DNA from: Chryseobacterium edaphi | GTDB taxonomy: Bacteria > Bacteroidota > Bacteroidia > Flavobacteriales > Weeksellaceae | Length of the DNA stretch: 64,000 bases | Reading direction: 5' to 3' | Assembly (NCBI RefSeq): GCF_025628985.1 | Contig: NZ_JAOTEM010000001.1 | Span: forward strand, 744,001-808,000 | Shown here: piece by piece, positions 27,285 to 37,536 of the stretch | Numbering within the stretch: the first letter of the stretch is position 1 | Layout of the letters: every line of letters starts with the position of its first letter | Notes under the pieces: model-generated | What the model saw: only the letters and a program-made list of their open reading frames with translations | Told to the model about the DNA's origin: nothing | Databases searched by the model: none | Translations under genes and position numbers: made by a program

Positions 27285-27671
27285 ATGGAAAAGAAAATAA
27301 AACCTTGTATAGAAAATGAACAAATCTTAAAACAAAGATTTTTAGCGTTAAGGGATACTCTGGATCTTCTGAGCGGGAAATGGCGTTTTTGTATTTTACT
27401 AAACCTGCATTATCATGAAAAATTAAGATTTAAAGATTTTTTTGAGGTTTCAGTAGGGATTTCTCCTAAAGTACTTAGTTCTGAGCTCACGACATTAGAA
27501 GCGCACCAGCTGATCCAAAAGAAGATCGAATATACTACTACCAAGGATATCACTTTTTATGTACTGACAAAACACGCTCAGGAAATCTGGACGGTTCTAA
27601 ACACATTGATTGAATTTGGGTTATCAAATCGCCAAGAGGTCATCAAATCAATGTATTCAGACAAAGATTAA
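27285..27671 (+). CDS. HxlR family transcriptional regulator
   Basis: This 128-residue winged-helix protein has KPCIENEQILKQ (N-terminal cysteine), LLSGKWRFCILLNLHYHEKL, VSVGISPKVLSSELTTLEAH (recognition helix) and TFYVLTKHAQEIWTVL. It is divergent from the NmrA-like oxidoreductase, repeating the arrangement at 18.0-19.2 kb. It likely responds to redox-active compounds and regulates the neighbour (inference). Confidence 0.88.
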   Translation: MEKKIKPCIENEQILKQRFLALRDTLDLLSGKWRFCILLNLHYHEKLRFKDFFEVSVGISPKVLSSELTTLEAHQLIQKKIEYTTTKDITFYVLTKHAQEIWTVLNTLIEFGLSNRQEVIKSMYSDKD

Positions 27672-28992
<1,321 letters not shown>

Positions 28993-29003
28993 AAACAAGC
29001 AGC

Positions 29004-29741
29004 ATGGAAGATATAGAGGGAAAAGTTGTTGCTATTACAGGTGCAAGCAGCGGAATGGGAAAAGCCATCGCTATAGAATTAACAAAAAAAGGTGCTAAGG
29101 TTGTTTTAGGTGCAAGACGAGCAGAAAAATTGCAACAACTTGTTGAAGAAATTGAAAGCAAAGGTGGTGACGCTGCCTTTGCTCAAATTGATATAAAAAA
29201 TAAAGCCGATCTTGTTACGTTGGTCAATACAGCAGTTGAGCAATACGGAAAATTAGATGTCATCATAAATAATGCAGGAGTCAGTCAATTAAGCCGAATT
29301 GACGAATTGGATATTGACGGTTGGGAAGAAATGATCGACATTAACCTCAAAGGCGTTTTGTATGGTATGGCTGCTGCAATTCCTATCTTTAAACAACAAC
29401 AATCGGGACATATTATTAATATCATTTCAACTTCAGGAATAAAGATTGTGCCAATGCAAGGAGTGTATGCGGGAACTAAAAATGCAATACGCACGATCGC
29501 AGAAGCATTTCGTCAGGAGTCAGACGGAAGTATACGCATTACCGGCATTTCGCCTGGATTTGTGAAGACAGATTTTGCAAGCAATATAAAAAACGAAGAA
29601 ATGAAAACAGTAATTCAAAACGGGATGGAACAAATGGCCATTAATCCCATCGCAATAGCCAATGCTGTGATTTATGCAGTAAGCCAACCGGCTGATGTTG
29701 AGATTGGAGACATTGTTATTCGTCCGTCAAAACAAAATTGA
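29004..29741 (+). CDS. SDR family oxidoreductase
   Basis: The 245-residue classical short-chain dehydrogenase has AITGASSGMGKAIAIELTKK (TGxxxGxG), VIINNAGVSQL (NNAG), the catalytic serine in IISTSG, Y-x-x-x-K in VYAGTKNAI, and ISPGFVKTDF. It is NADP-preferring, judging by the basic GARRAEK after strand 2. It lies 11 bp after the aldo-keto reductase, and its end abuts the AraC gene. The substrate is unknown. Confidence 0.93.
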   Translation: MEDIEGKVVAITGASSGMGKAIAIELTKKGAKVVLGARRAEKLQQLVEEIESKGGDAAFAQIDIKNKADLVTLVNTAVEQYGKLDVIINNAGVSQLSRIDELDIDGWEEMIDINLKGVLYGMAAAIPIFKQQQSGHIINIISTSGIKIVPMQGVYAGTKNAIRTIAEAFRQESDGSIRITGISPGFVKTDFASNIKNEEMKTVIQNGMEQMAINPIAIANAVIYAVSQPADVEIGDIVIRPSKQN

Positions 29742-29758
29742 TTACATTCGTAAACGAA

Positions 29759-30670
29759 ATGCAGCAACAATCTATAAATCAAATTAAAAGTATATCGCAA
29801 CTGGTGCGTATCTTGGGATTTCCTGCGCCATTGCATCCTTTGATTGCTTTGGTTGATTATAATAATGTTTCCATAGAAATGTTTCCGAAAGGGCAAAAAG
29901 TAAGTCTTGATTTTTACAAGATTTCCTTCAAGCCCACGTTCAAAGGACAGATAAAATACGGACAGGGACATTACGATTTTGAAGAAGGCGGATTGGCGTT
30001 TTTGAAGCCAAAACAAATCGTTTTTCCACCGGAAGAAATAGAAAGTTATGAAGGGATTGCTTTGTATTTTCATCCAGACTTTATACGAAATTATCCTTTG
30101 GGAAAGACAATAAATCAATATGGATTTTTCTCTTATGATGTTTCAGAAGCCCTTTTTTTATCGGCGAAAGAAAAGGAGATTATAGCCAATTTATTTGCTA
30201 CAATAGCAGCAGAATTAAACAACAATATCGATAGTTTCAGTCAGGATGTTCTGGTATCGCAGATAGAATTGCTATTGAATTACAGTAACCGTTTTTACAA
30301 CAGGCAGTTTATTACCAGAAAAGCAGTCAATCATGACATTATCACTTCTTTGGATCAATTTTTAAAAAACTACTTTGCAGAAGAAAACAGTCTGAAAAAC
30401 GGCTTACCTTCTGTAAAATATGTCAGTACCGAATTAAATCTGTCGCAACGCTATTTAAGTGATATGTTAATTTCACTGACAGGGTTAAATACGCAACAAT
30501 ACATTCAGAATGCGATTATAGAAAGAGCAAAAGAAAAATTATCGACGACAAATCTTTCCGTTTCAGAAATTGCTTACGAATTGGGTTTTGAGCATTCACA
30601 ATCGTTCAGTAAACTTTTCAAGACAAAGACAAACTTTTCGCCTTTGCATTTCAGACAGTCGTTTAGTTAG
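29759..30670 (+). CDS. AraC family transcriptional regulator
   Basis: This protein of about 303 residues has an N-terminal cupin-like sensing half and a C-terminal double helix-turn-helix (about 205-303): VKYVSTELNLSQRYLSDMLI, then the signature LSVSEIAYELGFEHSQSFSK and TNFSPLHFRQ. The ATG at 29759 is preferred to the TTG that overlaps the SDR stop. Lying at the end of the operon it likely activates, it suggests autoregulation by an aldehyde- or alcohol-type inducer. Confidence 0.9.
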   Translation: MQQQSINQIKSISQLVRILGFPAPLHPLIALVDYNNVSIEMFPKGQKVSLDFYKISFKPTFKGQIKYGQGHYDFEEGGLAFLKPKQIVFPPEEIESYEGIALYFHPDFIRNYPLGKTINQYGFFSYDVSEALFLSAKEKEIIANLFATIAAELNNNIDSFSQDVLVSQIELLLNYSNRFYNRQFITRKAVNHDIITSLDQFLKNYFAEENSLKNGLPSVKYVSTELNLSQRYLSDMLISLTGLNTQQYIQNAIIERAKEKLSTTNLSVSEIAYELGFEHSQSFSKLFKTKTNFSPLHFRQSFS

Positions 30671-30777
30671 ATATAAAGATGAGGTCACAAAATTCAATTT
30701 ACATCATAAAAACTAAAAGCGTTTAAAGTTTATGTTTAAATAGGATCATTATAAAAACAAACATTCAATAGTTATAG

Positions 30778-30810
30778 AGAGCAGTTAATTTATTTATCTG
30801 CTCTTTTTTT
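30778..30810 (+). terminator. Rho-independent terminator after araC
   Basis: AGAGCAG (30778-30784) and CTGCTCT (30798-30804) form a 7-bp stem with a 13-base loop, followed by T residues to 30810. Confidence 0.8.
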
Positions 30811-30832
30811 ATTTTAATTTTGTTTTGGAAAA

Positions 30833-31123
30833 CTATGAGAGATCGACAAGTTTTGATTTGATATCAACTACATCTTGCGCCATCCTTTGTAAAGGAGAAA
30901 ACTCAGATTTATTTCCTTCCTCATCTTCTACAGCGCCGGATCCCATTAAGGCATCATAGAGAATGATATTTCTCTGAAATTCCAAAGCCTTACTTGTAAA
31001 GAATTGATCAATAGCTCCACCTTTGATAAATGGAACCTCCTTATCATCAAATGCATCTACCAAAAGCTGTTTTGTTTCTAATAAATCTTTTAATAAGATT
31101 TCTTTCGTTGTTTTTTTAAGCAT
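30833..31123 (-). CDS. Conserved hypothetical helical protein
   Basis: The 96-residue cytoplasmic protein is mostly helical and charged (KEILLKDLLETKQLLVDAFD at the start; PLQRMAQDVVDIKSKLVDL at the end). There is no signal peptide, membrane helix or known motif. It reads like a genuine small gene with normal codon use. The function is unknown. Confidence 0.55.
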   Translation of the reverse strand: MLKKTTKEILLKDLLETKQLLVDAFDDKEVPFIKGGAIDQFFTSKALEFQRNIILYDALMGSGAVEDEEGNKSEFSPLQRMAQDVVDIKSKLVDLS

Positions 31124-31511
31124 TTTATTGAAATTTATATAGTTTCAAAATGTAAGAATGCTGACTCTTAATCAAAAATAATTCCAAATTAGTTATAAAA
31201 GCATGAAGTTATTATCAACCTGAGAATGCCGAAGACGTTTAGCTATTAATTTGTGTAATAAGATTTTTTACAATGTAAATACCAGTTTGTTAAGGAGAAA
31301 TGTAAAAATAATCATTTAAACAAAAATTATTACAACTCATATTGTCAAATAGTTTAGATTTGTATAAATATTAAATCTTAATATTTATGTGAGTTATCAT
31401 ACTAATCCTATGAATTACTCAAACATTTTACATCACCAAATCCAAAGCTGATATTCAAACTTTAAGTGATTTAATCTGAAGAAATTTAGAATAAAAGTAA
31501 GATTTAGATTT
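31124..31511. other. Intergenic region with no recognised element
   Basis: This 388-bp AT-rich stretch between divergent small genes has no supported gene, repeat or terminator. Confidence 0.45.
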
Positions 31512-31784
31512 ATGATGAATTACAAAGACGCAGTAATCAGAGCGAAAAAATTGAACGAATACGCAAAGGAATTTAGGCATGAGAATGTACAATATATTAT
31601 TGTGCCCGCAGATCATCAGGAAATGCAGACTTTTCTCAATGATTTTTACAGATCTCATAACGAACAATCAGAATTGAATTGCGAAGAATATTGTACCAAC
31701 GGAAGTTACCTGGTATATCGAATAGATAATCTACCGGAAAATAAGAGGGAAGTTGCCGGTTCTATTTCTCATCCAGTACCTTAG
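31512..31784 (+). CDS. Small hypothetical protein
   Basis: The 90-residue soluble protein begins MNYKDAVIRAKKLNEYAKEF and has YIIVPADHQEMQTFLNDFY. The family is not recognised. Immediately downstream (about 31785-31930) another plus-strand frame, NEVIKKAKNLYFSTFKYIF..., runs to a TGA with no start codon, which may be a remnant or a frameshifted neighbour. Confidence 0.45.
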   Translation: MMNYKDAVIRAKKLNEYAKEFRHENVQYIIVPADHQEMQTFLNDFYRSHNEQSELNCEEYCTNGSYLVYRIDNLPENKREVAGSISHPVP

Positions 31785-32011
31785 AAATGAAGTTATTAAA
31801 AAAGCTAAGAATTTATATTTCAGTACATTCAAATACATTTTTAGAGAAGGAGGAATAGACAATGTATCTATAAACCAGCTTTTATCCTTACAATATTTCA
31901 GAGAAATTGATTATGACAAGATTTCTTCATGAAATTTTGCGATCCTGACTTTTCTATTTTATTGAGCTATTAATGGTATATTTTAATAATTCGTTGATCA
32001 AAAACATTATC

Positions 32012-33988
32012 CTACTGAATGTCTATCGGTAAAATAAACGAGAATATGGTACCTTCATTTTTTGAACTTTCAACCTGAATGATGCCATTATGGAGTTCAA
32101 TAATTTCTTTGGAAAGATATAATCCGATACCGAATCCTGCAATTGATTTACTACTGATATCCTTTACTCGGTAATAGCGGTCAAATATTCGCATTTGATC
32201 ATCTTCGGCTATTCCTATTCCTTGATCCTGAACACTAATCTTTAATCTGTTTTTATCAACCGTTTGATATTCTATAATAATCGATGTTCCAAATGGAGAA
32301 TACTTTATGGCATTTCCGATAAGATTGTGAAGTACCTGCGATATTTTTTCTTTATCAGCGAGTACTATTATTCGACCGGATGACTTAAAAATAAAATGAT
32401 GACCTTGATTAGTTGATAATACCTCATCTTCAATTTCTGAAAATAATAATTGAAAATCAAAAGCTTTCTTTTCAATGTGCATCTGTCCGGAGTCAAGTCT
32501 TGATACATTCAGAAAACCATTGATCATGCTGTTCATGTAATCTGCCTGCTTTAAGCATTTTTCCAGTATATTTTGCTGCCTCGAGTTTTCTTTACCAAGT
32601 TCCTGTCGTTGTAAAATCTGAATGTATGCTTTAAGGGAAGTAAGCGGAGTTTTAAGCTCATGACTTACCATGCCCATAAAATCATCTTTTCGCTCTTCCT
32701 CTTTTTTTTGTTGTGTGATATCTCTAAGGGTACCATTCAGACTTTGCGGATTGCCCGCCTGATCATAAAAAACTCTGCCATTTGCCTGTAGCAGCCGGAT
32801 CTTTTTATCTGTCTTATTTTGGATTTTATATTCTATGAAATATTTTCCGTCAGAATCTTTATCAAGAACATTCGTGATTGCTGCAGTGACACGATCTCTA
32901 TCCTCCGGCAAAATTGCCGCTAAAGCTAAAGAAAGATCTAAATTTTCCTCGGCAGATAAGCCAAACCAGTTTTTTAACAGATTGTTTCCGGAAAAAAGAT
33001 TAGTTGCAGGCTGGTAATAGAAAGTTGCAAGTTCTCCTGCGTCTATTGCAAGAGCAAGCATTGACTGGTCATTTTCATTCCTCCGTCTTTCCAGGACTCG
33101 CTGGGTAATTTCTTCAATAATCACCAATACCCCTGAAATATTTCCTCTCTCAGAAAAAATCGGCTGATAAATGGAATTTACTATGGCTTCTCTTAATCCA
33201 TCATGGTGATGCAGTTTGACAGTAAATTCGGTGTTGATTTTAGGTTTTCCGCTTTTGTAAACTTCCTTAAGCCAAATATTGACCGGCTGGTCGCGTAATT
33301 CCGGACGTGCATCTTCATGTGGGTAACCAATAACTTCAGATTCATTGCGACCCCATATTGAAAGAATAGCTGGATTCGCAATTTCAATAATATGTTCAGG
33401 TCCTTTCAGCATAGCAATTCCTACAGGTGCCTGTTCTATGATAGTTCGGATGTACTGTCTGCTTTGGTCAAGCTCGTGAATATACTTATTAAGCTCTTCG
33501 TTTGTCGAAGTCAGCTCTTCAAGTGTCGCTGCCATCTCTTCATTGAGCGCATGTTCACGCTCTTCCTTCTGTTGTATTTGCTTTAAAAATTCACGACGTG
33601 AGGTTACCTCAAGTGCCGTATTGAGTATACACCAGGTTTTATCATTATGATCTGTCAGTGCCTTATATTCATAATCAAAATAATCAAGCACTTCAACACC
33701 GTTTTTGATTAGTTTTGCAGGAGCTTCAATTACGGAGTAGCTTTTACCGGAACGCCAAACCTCCTGTAACAATTCTAGAAAAGGTTGTCCTTCAAGCTCG
33801 GGAATCGCCTCTATCAAAGGTTTACCTATTACAGATGAGTCTTTGCCCCATAATGCCAACATTCCTTCGTTTGCAAAACGTATTATCATATTTTCGCCTG
33901 AATAGATGGATGTCGGTGCCGGAGATGAAGCCAATGCTTGAATGACTAAATCTACGCTGAAGCTTTTATCGGTTTCTTGGATACTCAT
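32012..33988 (-). CDS. Multi-PAS sensor histidine kinase (soluble)
   Basis: The 658-residue protein lacks membrane helices. Three PAS domains (about 10-125, 175-290, 305-420) are linked by a coiled coil (about 130-175). They are followed by HisKA (MGMVSHELKTPLTSLKAY, phospho-His) and HATPase_c (IGNAIKYSP N-box; QDQGIGIAEDD G1; GFGIGLYLSKE G2). Cytoplasmic PAS kinases of this type sense redox, light or small ligands. No response regulator lies adjacent, so the partner is elsewhere. Monocistronic. Confidence 0.93.
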   Translation of the reverse strand: MSIQETDKSFSVDLVIQALASSPAPTSIYSGENMIIRFANEGMLALWGKDSSVIGKPLIEAIPELEGQPFLELLQEVWRSGKSYSVIEAPAKLIKNGVEVLDYFDYEYKALTDHNDKTWCILNTALEVTSRREFLKQIQQKEEREHALNEEMAATLEELTSTNEELNKYIHELDQSRQYIRTIIEQAPVGIAMLKGPEHIIEIANPAILSIWGRNESEVIGYPHEDARPELRDQPVNIWLKEVYKSGKPKINTEFTVKLHHHDGLREAIVNSIYQPIFSERGNISGVLVIIEEITQRVLERRRNENDQSMLALAIDAGELATFYYQPATNLFSGNNLLKNWFGLSAEENLDLSLALAAILPEDRDRVTAAITNVLDKDSDGKYFIEYKIQNKTDKKIRLLQANGRVFYDQAGNPQSLNGTLRDITQQKKEEERKDDFMGMVSHELKTPLTSLKAYIQILQRQELGKENSRQQNILEKCLKQADYMNSMINGFLNVSRLDSGQMHIEKKAFDFQLLFSEIEDEVLSTNQGHHFIFKSSGRIIVLADKEKISQVLHNLIGNAIKYSPFGTSIIIEYQTVDKNRLKISVQDQGIGIAEDDQMRIFDRYYRVKDISSKSIAGFGIGLYLSKEIIELHNGIIQVESSKNEGTIFSFILPIDIQ

Positions 33989-34180
33989 AATCTTCGCAAA
34001 GATATGGAAAAGTCTTTTTATTACCAGACAACATTGGTGTTTGAAATAGTAGAAATGTACTATAAAAAATCGTTTTTTTATCGCAAGATTTTTTAAGATA
34101 TTTTTATTTGGATAAAATTAAATAACAATGAGATTATTTAAAAAAAAAAATTAAAAAATAGAATATTGTAATAATGTCAT

Positions 34181-34840
34181 TTACATTATCGGATCGCCAA
34201 AAGTTTCATTAATTTTTTCAACGCTAAAACCTTTGTAGTTCAAAAACAGATGAGCATGGAATTCATTGAGTTTCTTAAGTGTATTTAATAATTCATCTTT
34301 TTCCTCAATATTGAGCTTTGCAGACAATAATTTTGATATTTGATTCACCTTTGTTACAGATTGGTGAAAAGTTTCTTCTCCTTTTTTCGTCAGATTAAGT
34401 CTTTTGCTTCGTTTATCATCTTCGTCATTTTTTTCCTCAATAAATTCTGCTTCCAGAAGTCTTTTTATAATCTGAGTTCCGGTTTGTTTTTCATGACCAT
34501 TTCTTTCAATCAGCTGAATTTTTGTCAGGTTAGGTTCATCTTTCAAACGGTAGATATATGTGAATTCTTCATTGGCTAAATCGGGAAAATCTCCGAGACC
34601 TTTTCGTATGAGCAATTTAGAGTATCTTCCCAACAACAGAATCTGTTTGCAAATTTCATTTTCAGTAAAGGCAACCTTATGATTTTCATTTTTAAAAAGC
34701 TTGGTTGGGCTTTCATCAGAATATTTTTTATCATTCATCCACATCCGGAAATCCTCCACATTACTGTTGGGTTTGTAATTTCCGGAATTTTCAAACTCTT
34801 TCACTTTATGGAGCAGATCTATGAAAAAATCAGTTTGCAT
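34181..34840 (-). CDS. MarR family transcriptional regulator (long form)
   Basis: The 219-residue protein is longer than typical MarR (about 145). The first 70 residues are an added helical segment. The winged helix includes NLTKIQLIERNGHEKQTGTQ, IIKRLLEAEFIEE, DDKRSKRLNLTKKG (the MarR wing signature) and a long C-terminal dimerisation helix. It follows the SDR gene by 43 bp on the minus strand, at the end of the photolyase-associated gene series. Confidence 0.85.
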   Translation of the reverse strand: MQTDFFIDLLHKVKEFENSGNYKPNSNVEDFRMWMNDKKYSDESPTKLFKNENHKVAFTENEICKQILLLGRYSKLLIRKGLGDFPDLANEEFTYIYRLKDEPNLTKIQLIERNGHEKQTGTQIIKRLLEAEFIEEKNDEDDKRSKRLNLTKKGEETFHQSVTKVNQISKLLSAKLNIEEKDELLNTLKKLNEFHAHLFLNYKGFSVEKINETFGDPIM

Positions 34841-34883
34841 AATTATAATTTATTGTAAAGATATTAGTTTTTTGATATGTAAA

Positions 34884-35582
34884 TCAAAGCTTCAGATTTC
34901 CCATTCCGCCGTCAATTCCTATGATTTGTCCAGTGATCCATGAGGAATTTTCAGATAATAGAAACTCAGCCATTTTTGCAATTTCTATTGCATCACCAAT
35001 TTTTTGCAGAGGATGTCTTTTTCCCGCAGCTTCGCGTTTTTCCTGTGTTGATAAAAGTTGATTAGCCAGATTTGTATCTGTCAATGAAGGTGCAATGGCA
35101 TTGACTCTTATTTTCTGAGCAGAAAATTCCGCAGCCAGGCTTTTCGTTAAACCTTCAACAGCACTTTTGCTTGCAGAAACAGATGTGTGAAAAGGCATTC
35201 CCAATTTAGCAGCAACTGAACTGAACAATACAATTGATGCGCTTTCAGATTTCTTCATATTGGGCAACAATTTCTGAACAACTTTAATTGCACCTAAGAC
35301 ATTGATTTCAAAATCATTTTTAAAATCCTCTTGAGTCAAGCGGTTAAAAGGTTTCAGATTAATACTTCCCGGAGCATACACCAATCCGTCAACAACATCA
35401 GGAAAAGTAATGTTGTTAAAGTTTTCTGTTAGAATATCAATTTGATGAAAATCAATATTGAGCGCTTTCACTTCAGGATTTTCACTTCTGGAAATACCGA
35501 TCACATGATTGTTTTCTGATAAAATTTTTGCAGTGGCAAATCCAATTCCCTGTCCGCAACCGATGATGACGATGTTTTTCAT
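34884..35582 (-). CDS. SDR family oxidoreductase
   Basis: The 232-residue Rossmann protein has IVIIGCGQGIGFATAKIL (GxxxGxG), LVYAPGSINL in place of NNAG, the catalytic serine in VLFSSVAAKLGMP, an S-x-S-x-S-K region (TSVSASKSAVEGL) where the usual tyrosine of YxxxK is replaced by serine, and the C-terminal IIGIDGGMGN. Loss of the catalytic tyrosine suggests altered chemistry or a binding role. It is 32 bp downstream of the TIGR03643 gene, in the photolyase-linked series. Confidence 0.85.
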   Translation of the reverse strand: MKNIVIIGCGQGIGFATAKILSENNHVIGISRSENPEVKALNIDFHQIDILTENFNNITFPDVVDGLVYAPGSINLKPFNRLTQEDFKNDFEINVLGAIKVVQKLLPNMKKSESASIVLFSSVAAKLGMPFHTSVSASKSAVEGLTKSLAAEFSAQKIRVNAIAPSLTDTNLANQLLSTQEKREAAGKRHPLQKIGDAIEIAKMAEFLLSENSSWITGQIIGIDGGMGNLKL

Positions 35583-35614
35583 TGGTATATCTTTTTTAAA
35601 ATTTTAAATTAAAA

Positions 35615-35896
35615 CTAACGTTTCGAGATTTTATTATGACTGATGATTCTCTGTCTACTACATCTGAAACGGTCAATTTCAGGATTTCTTTTCATTAAAT
35701 GTTTCTGGCTTACTCCGGAATTTACTCTTTTCCTCCACAGCTGAAAACTTGACGGCTTCAGTTCTTTTCGCATTACCTCGATCACCTCAGATTCAGTAAT
35801 TCCAAATTGAAATTCAATCGCCTCAAAAGGTGTTCTGTCTTCCCAACCCATCTCAATAATGCGGTCTAGTTGTTCTAATGTGAATTCTTTTACCAT
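35615..35896 (-). CDS. TIGR03643 family protein
   Basis: The 93-residue protein matches the TIGR03643 pattern: EQLDRIIEMGWEDRTPFEAI, EFQFGITESEVIEVMR and SFQLWRKRVNSGVSQKHL. The family is a helix-turn-helix-like small protein that, as I recall, commonly neighbours cryptochrome/photolyase genes; the biochemical role is unknown. Its ATG shares a base with the photolyase stop (TAATG), so translation is coupled. Confidence 0.85.
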   Translation of the reverse strand: MVKEFTLEQLDRIIEMGWEDRTPFEAIEFQFGITESEVIEVMRKELKPSSFQLWRKRVNSGVSQKHLMKRNPEIDRFRCSRQRIISHNKISKR

Positions 35897-37377
35897 TATT
35901 TTAAATGTTTTATGGTTTGTTTTGCAATTTTAAAATATTCCAGCTTTTTGTCTTCCGGCATTTTGTCTAAAATTCTCAACATCATACCCAATCTGGGATT
36001 GCTTTCAAAAAATTTGCGATTGTCATTGACGAAATTCCAGAAAAGAGCGTCCCATTTTTCAGTCCAGTCTCCTTCAGTGAAGTCACTCATCTTTTTGATG
36101 TAATTACTTCCGCTGATGTATGGTTTTGTGCTCATCTTTCCACCATCCGAAAAGCTGCTCATTCCATAAACATTTGGAACCATCACCCAATCGTAGGAAT
36201 CAATAAACATTTCCATGAACCATTGATAAACATGATGAGGATTTATTTGTAGTAGATTCATAAAGTTTGCAAAAATCATCAGTCGCTCGATGTGATGCGC
36301 ATATCCGGTATTTAGAACCTTAAGAATCGTACTGTCAATCGGTTTAATTTCTGTATTTGCTGTGTAAAATGACTCAGGAATTGGTTGATCGTGCTTCCAG
36401 TAATTTTTATTACGCTGAAAAGTTCCCTGGTATAAATAAATACCCCTCACAAATTCTCTCCAGCCTAAAATTTGCCGTACAAATCCTTCCAGAGAGTTTA
36501 CGGGAATCTCAAATTCTTTTGCATAATTGATGGAATCGTCCAAAATATCTGCAGCAGTGAGAAGACCTACATTGAGAAGGGGAGAAAGTACGCTGTGATG
36601 TAAAAAATGCTCGTGCTCTACGATGCTGTCTTCATACACACCAAATTCAGAAAAGCGTAATTCCAGAAATTGGTCAAACCATTTTTCAGCCTCTTCAAAA
36701 GTGACGGGATAAATCTGATATGAAGTCAGATTTCCATAATTTTCGGGAAAATATTTCTCTGTATATATTTTAGCTTCCTCATAATATTTGCTGCTTTCCG
36801 GAAAATGAATAGATGGTGCTTTCTTAGTTTTCGGATATCGTTTCCGGTTTTCTGTATCGAAAGTCCATTTCCCACCTATCGGTTTTCCTGCTTTCATCAA
36901 AATATTTCGAGAAACTCTCTGTTGTTTGTAAAAATCTGTTTGATGATATGATTTTTTATCCTCAAAATATTCCTTGAGATCTTCTCTGGTATTGATAAAT
37001 AAGGGACTTTCAAGAATCTCAAGAATCAATTTGGTTTCTTTGATTCTTTTTTCAAGCCAGTTATCACAAACATCAGTGATAAGAATTTTTGTGAATTTTT
37101 GTTTTTCTAAATATTTGATCAATTTCCGGATGTCTGAAAGATTGGAATTACTGTCAATATAGGTAACGTTAAAGTTTAAATTAATTAAATATTCCTCATA
37201 AAATTTCATGCTTGCTCTGTGAAAGGCAATTTTCTGCTTGTGAAATTTATATTGTTTAAAAAACAGAAATTCTTCCACCAAAAAAACCGTCTGCTCTTTA
37301 TCGAGATAATCTGTGTCTTTAAAGAGCTGATGAGGAAATATCAGTTGTGCTGTTGAAGATTTTTTTGACGACATCAC
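35896..37377 (-). CDS. Photolyase/cryptochrome of the FeS-BCP (PhrB) family, lacking the cluster cysteines
   Basis: The 493-residue protein has an N-terminal Rossmann half (QLIFPHQLFKD) and a C-terminal FAD domain with EGFVRQILGWREFVRGIYLY, GYAHHIERLMIF and PNVYGMSSFSDGGKMSTKP, all hallmarks of prokaryotic (6-4) photolyases and cryptochromes (PhrB/CryB). Unlike them it has a single cysteine (C104). The site that normally carries a [4Fe-4S] cluster reads SDFTEGDWTEKWDALFWNF (431-449) with none, and the first ligand position before GYAHHI is IDST. It likely binds FAD and DNA without the cluster. Flanked by DUF2256 and TIGR03643 genes. Confidence 0.88.
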   Translation of the reverse strand: MMSSKKSSTAQLIFPHQLFKDTDYLDKEQTVFLVEEFLFFKQYKFHKQKIAFHRASMKFYEEYLINLNFNVTYIDSNSNLSDIRKLIKYLEKQKFTKILITDVCDNWLEKRIKETKLILEILESPLFINTREDLKEYFEDKKSYHQTDFYKQQRVSRNILMKAGKPIGGKWTFDTENRKRYPKTKKAPSIHFPESSKYYEEAKIYTEKYFPENYGNLTSYQIYPVTFEEAEKWFDQFLELRFSEFGVYEDSIVEHEHFLHHSVLSPLLNVGLLTAADILDDSINYAKEFEIPVNSLEGFVRQILGWREFVRGIYLYQGTFQRNKNYWKHDQPIPESFYTANTEIKPIDSTILKVLNTGYAHHIERLMIFANFMNLLQINPHHVYQWFMEMFIDSYDWVMVPNVYGMSSFSDGGKMSTKPYISGSNYIKKMSDFTEGDWTEKWDALFWNFVNDNRKFFESNPRLGMMLRILDKMPEDKKLEYFKIAKQTIKHLK

Positions 37378-37391
37378 GGCTCACAATTTTG

Positions 37392-37535
37392 TTAATCTGA
37401 AGTTTTTGAATTTTTACTTTTCCTGCACTTTTCGCTGCAGTATTTTACTTCATTCCAATTTTTCTTCCATTTTTTTCTCCAGTTGAAAGGTAATCTGCAG
37501 ACTTCACAGATCTTCGATGGTAAATTGGCAGGCAT
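37392..37535 (-). CDS. DUF2256 zinc-ribbon-like protein
   Basis: The 47-residue protein runs from an ATG at 37535-37533 to a TAA at 37394-37392. It contains NLPSKICEVCRLPFNWRKKW, then NWNEVKYCSEKCRKSK: C-x2-C and C-x3-C pairs plus the tryptophan-rich core that defines DUF2256. A zinc-binding role is inferred. It starts 1 bp after the ABC1-kinase stop and ends 14 bp before the photolyase start, so it is in the middle of the operon. DUF2256 genes recur beside photolyases. Confidence 0.88.
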   Translation of the reverse strand: MPANLPSKICEVCRLPFNWRKKWKKNWNEVKYCSEKCRKSKNSKTSD

Positions 37536-37536
37536 T

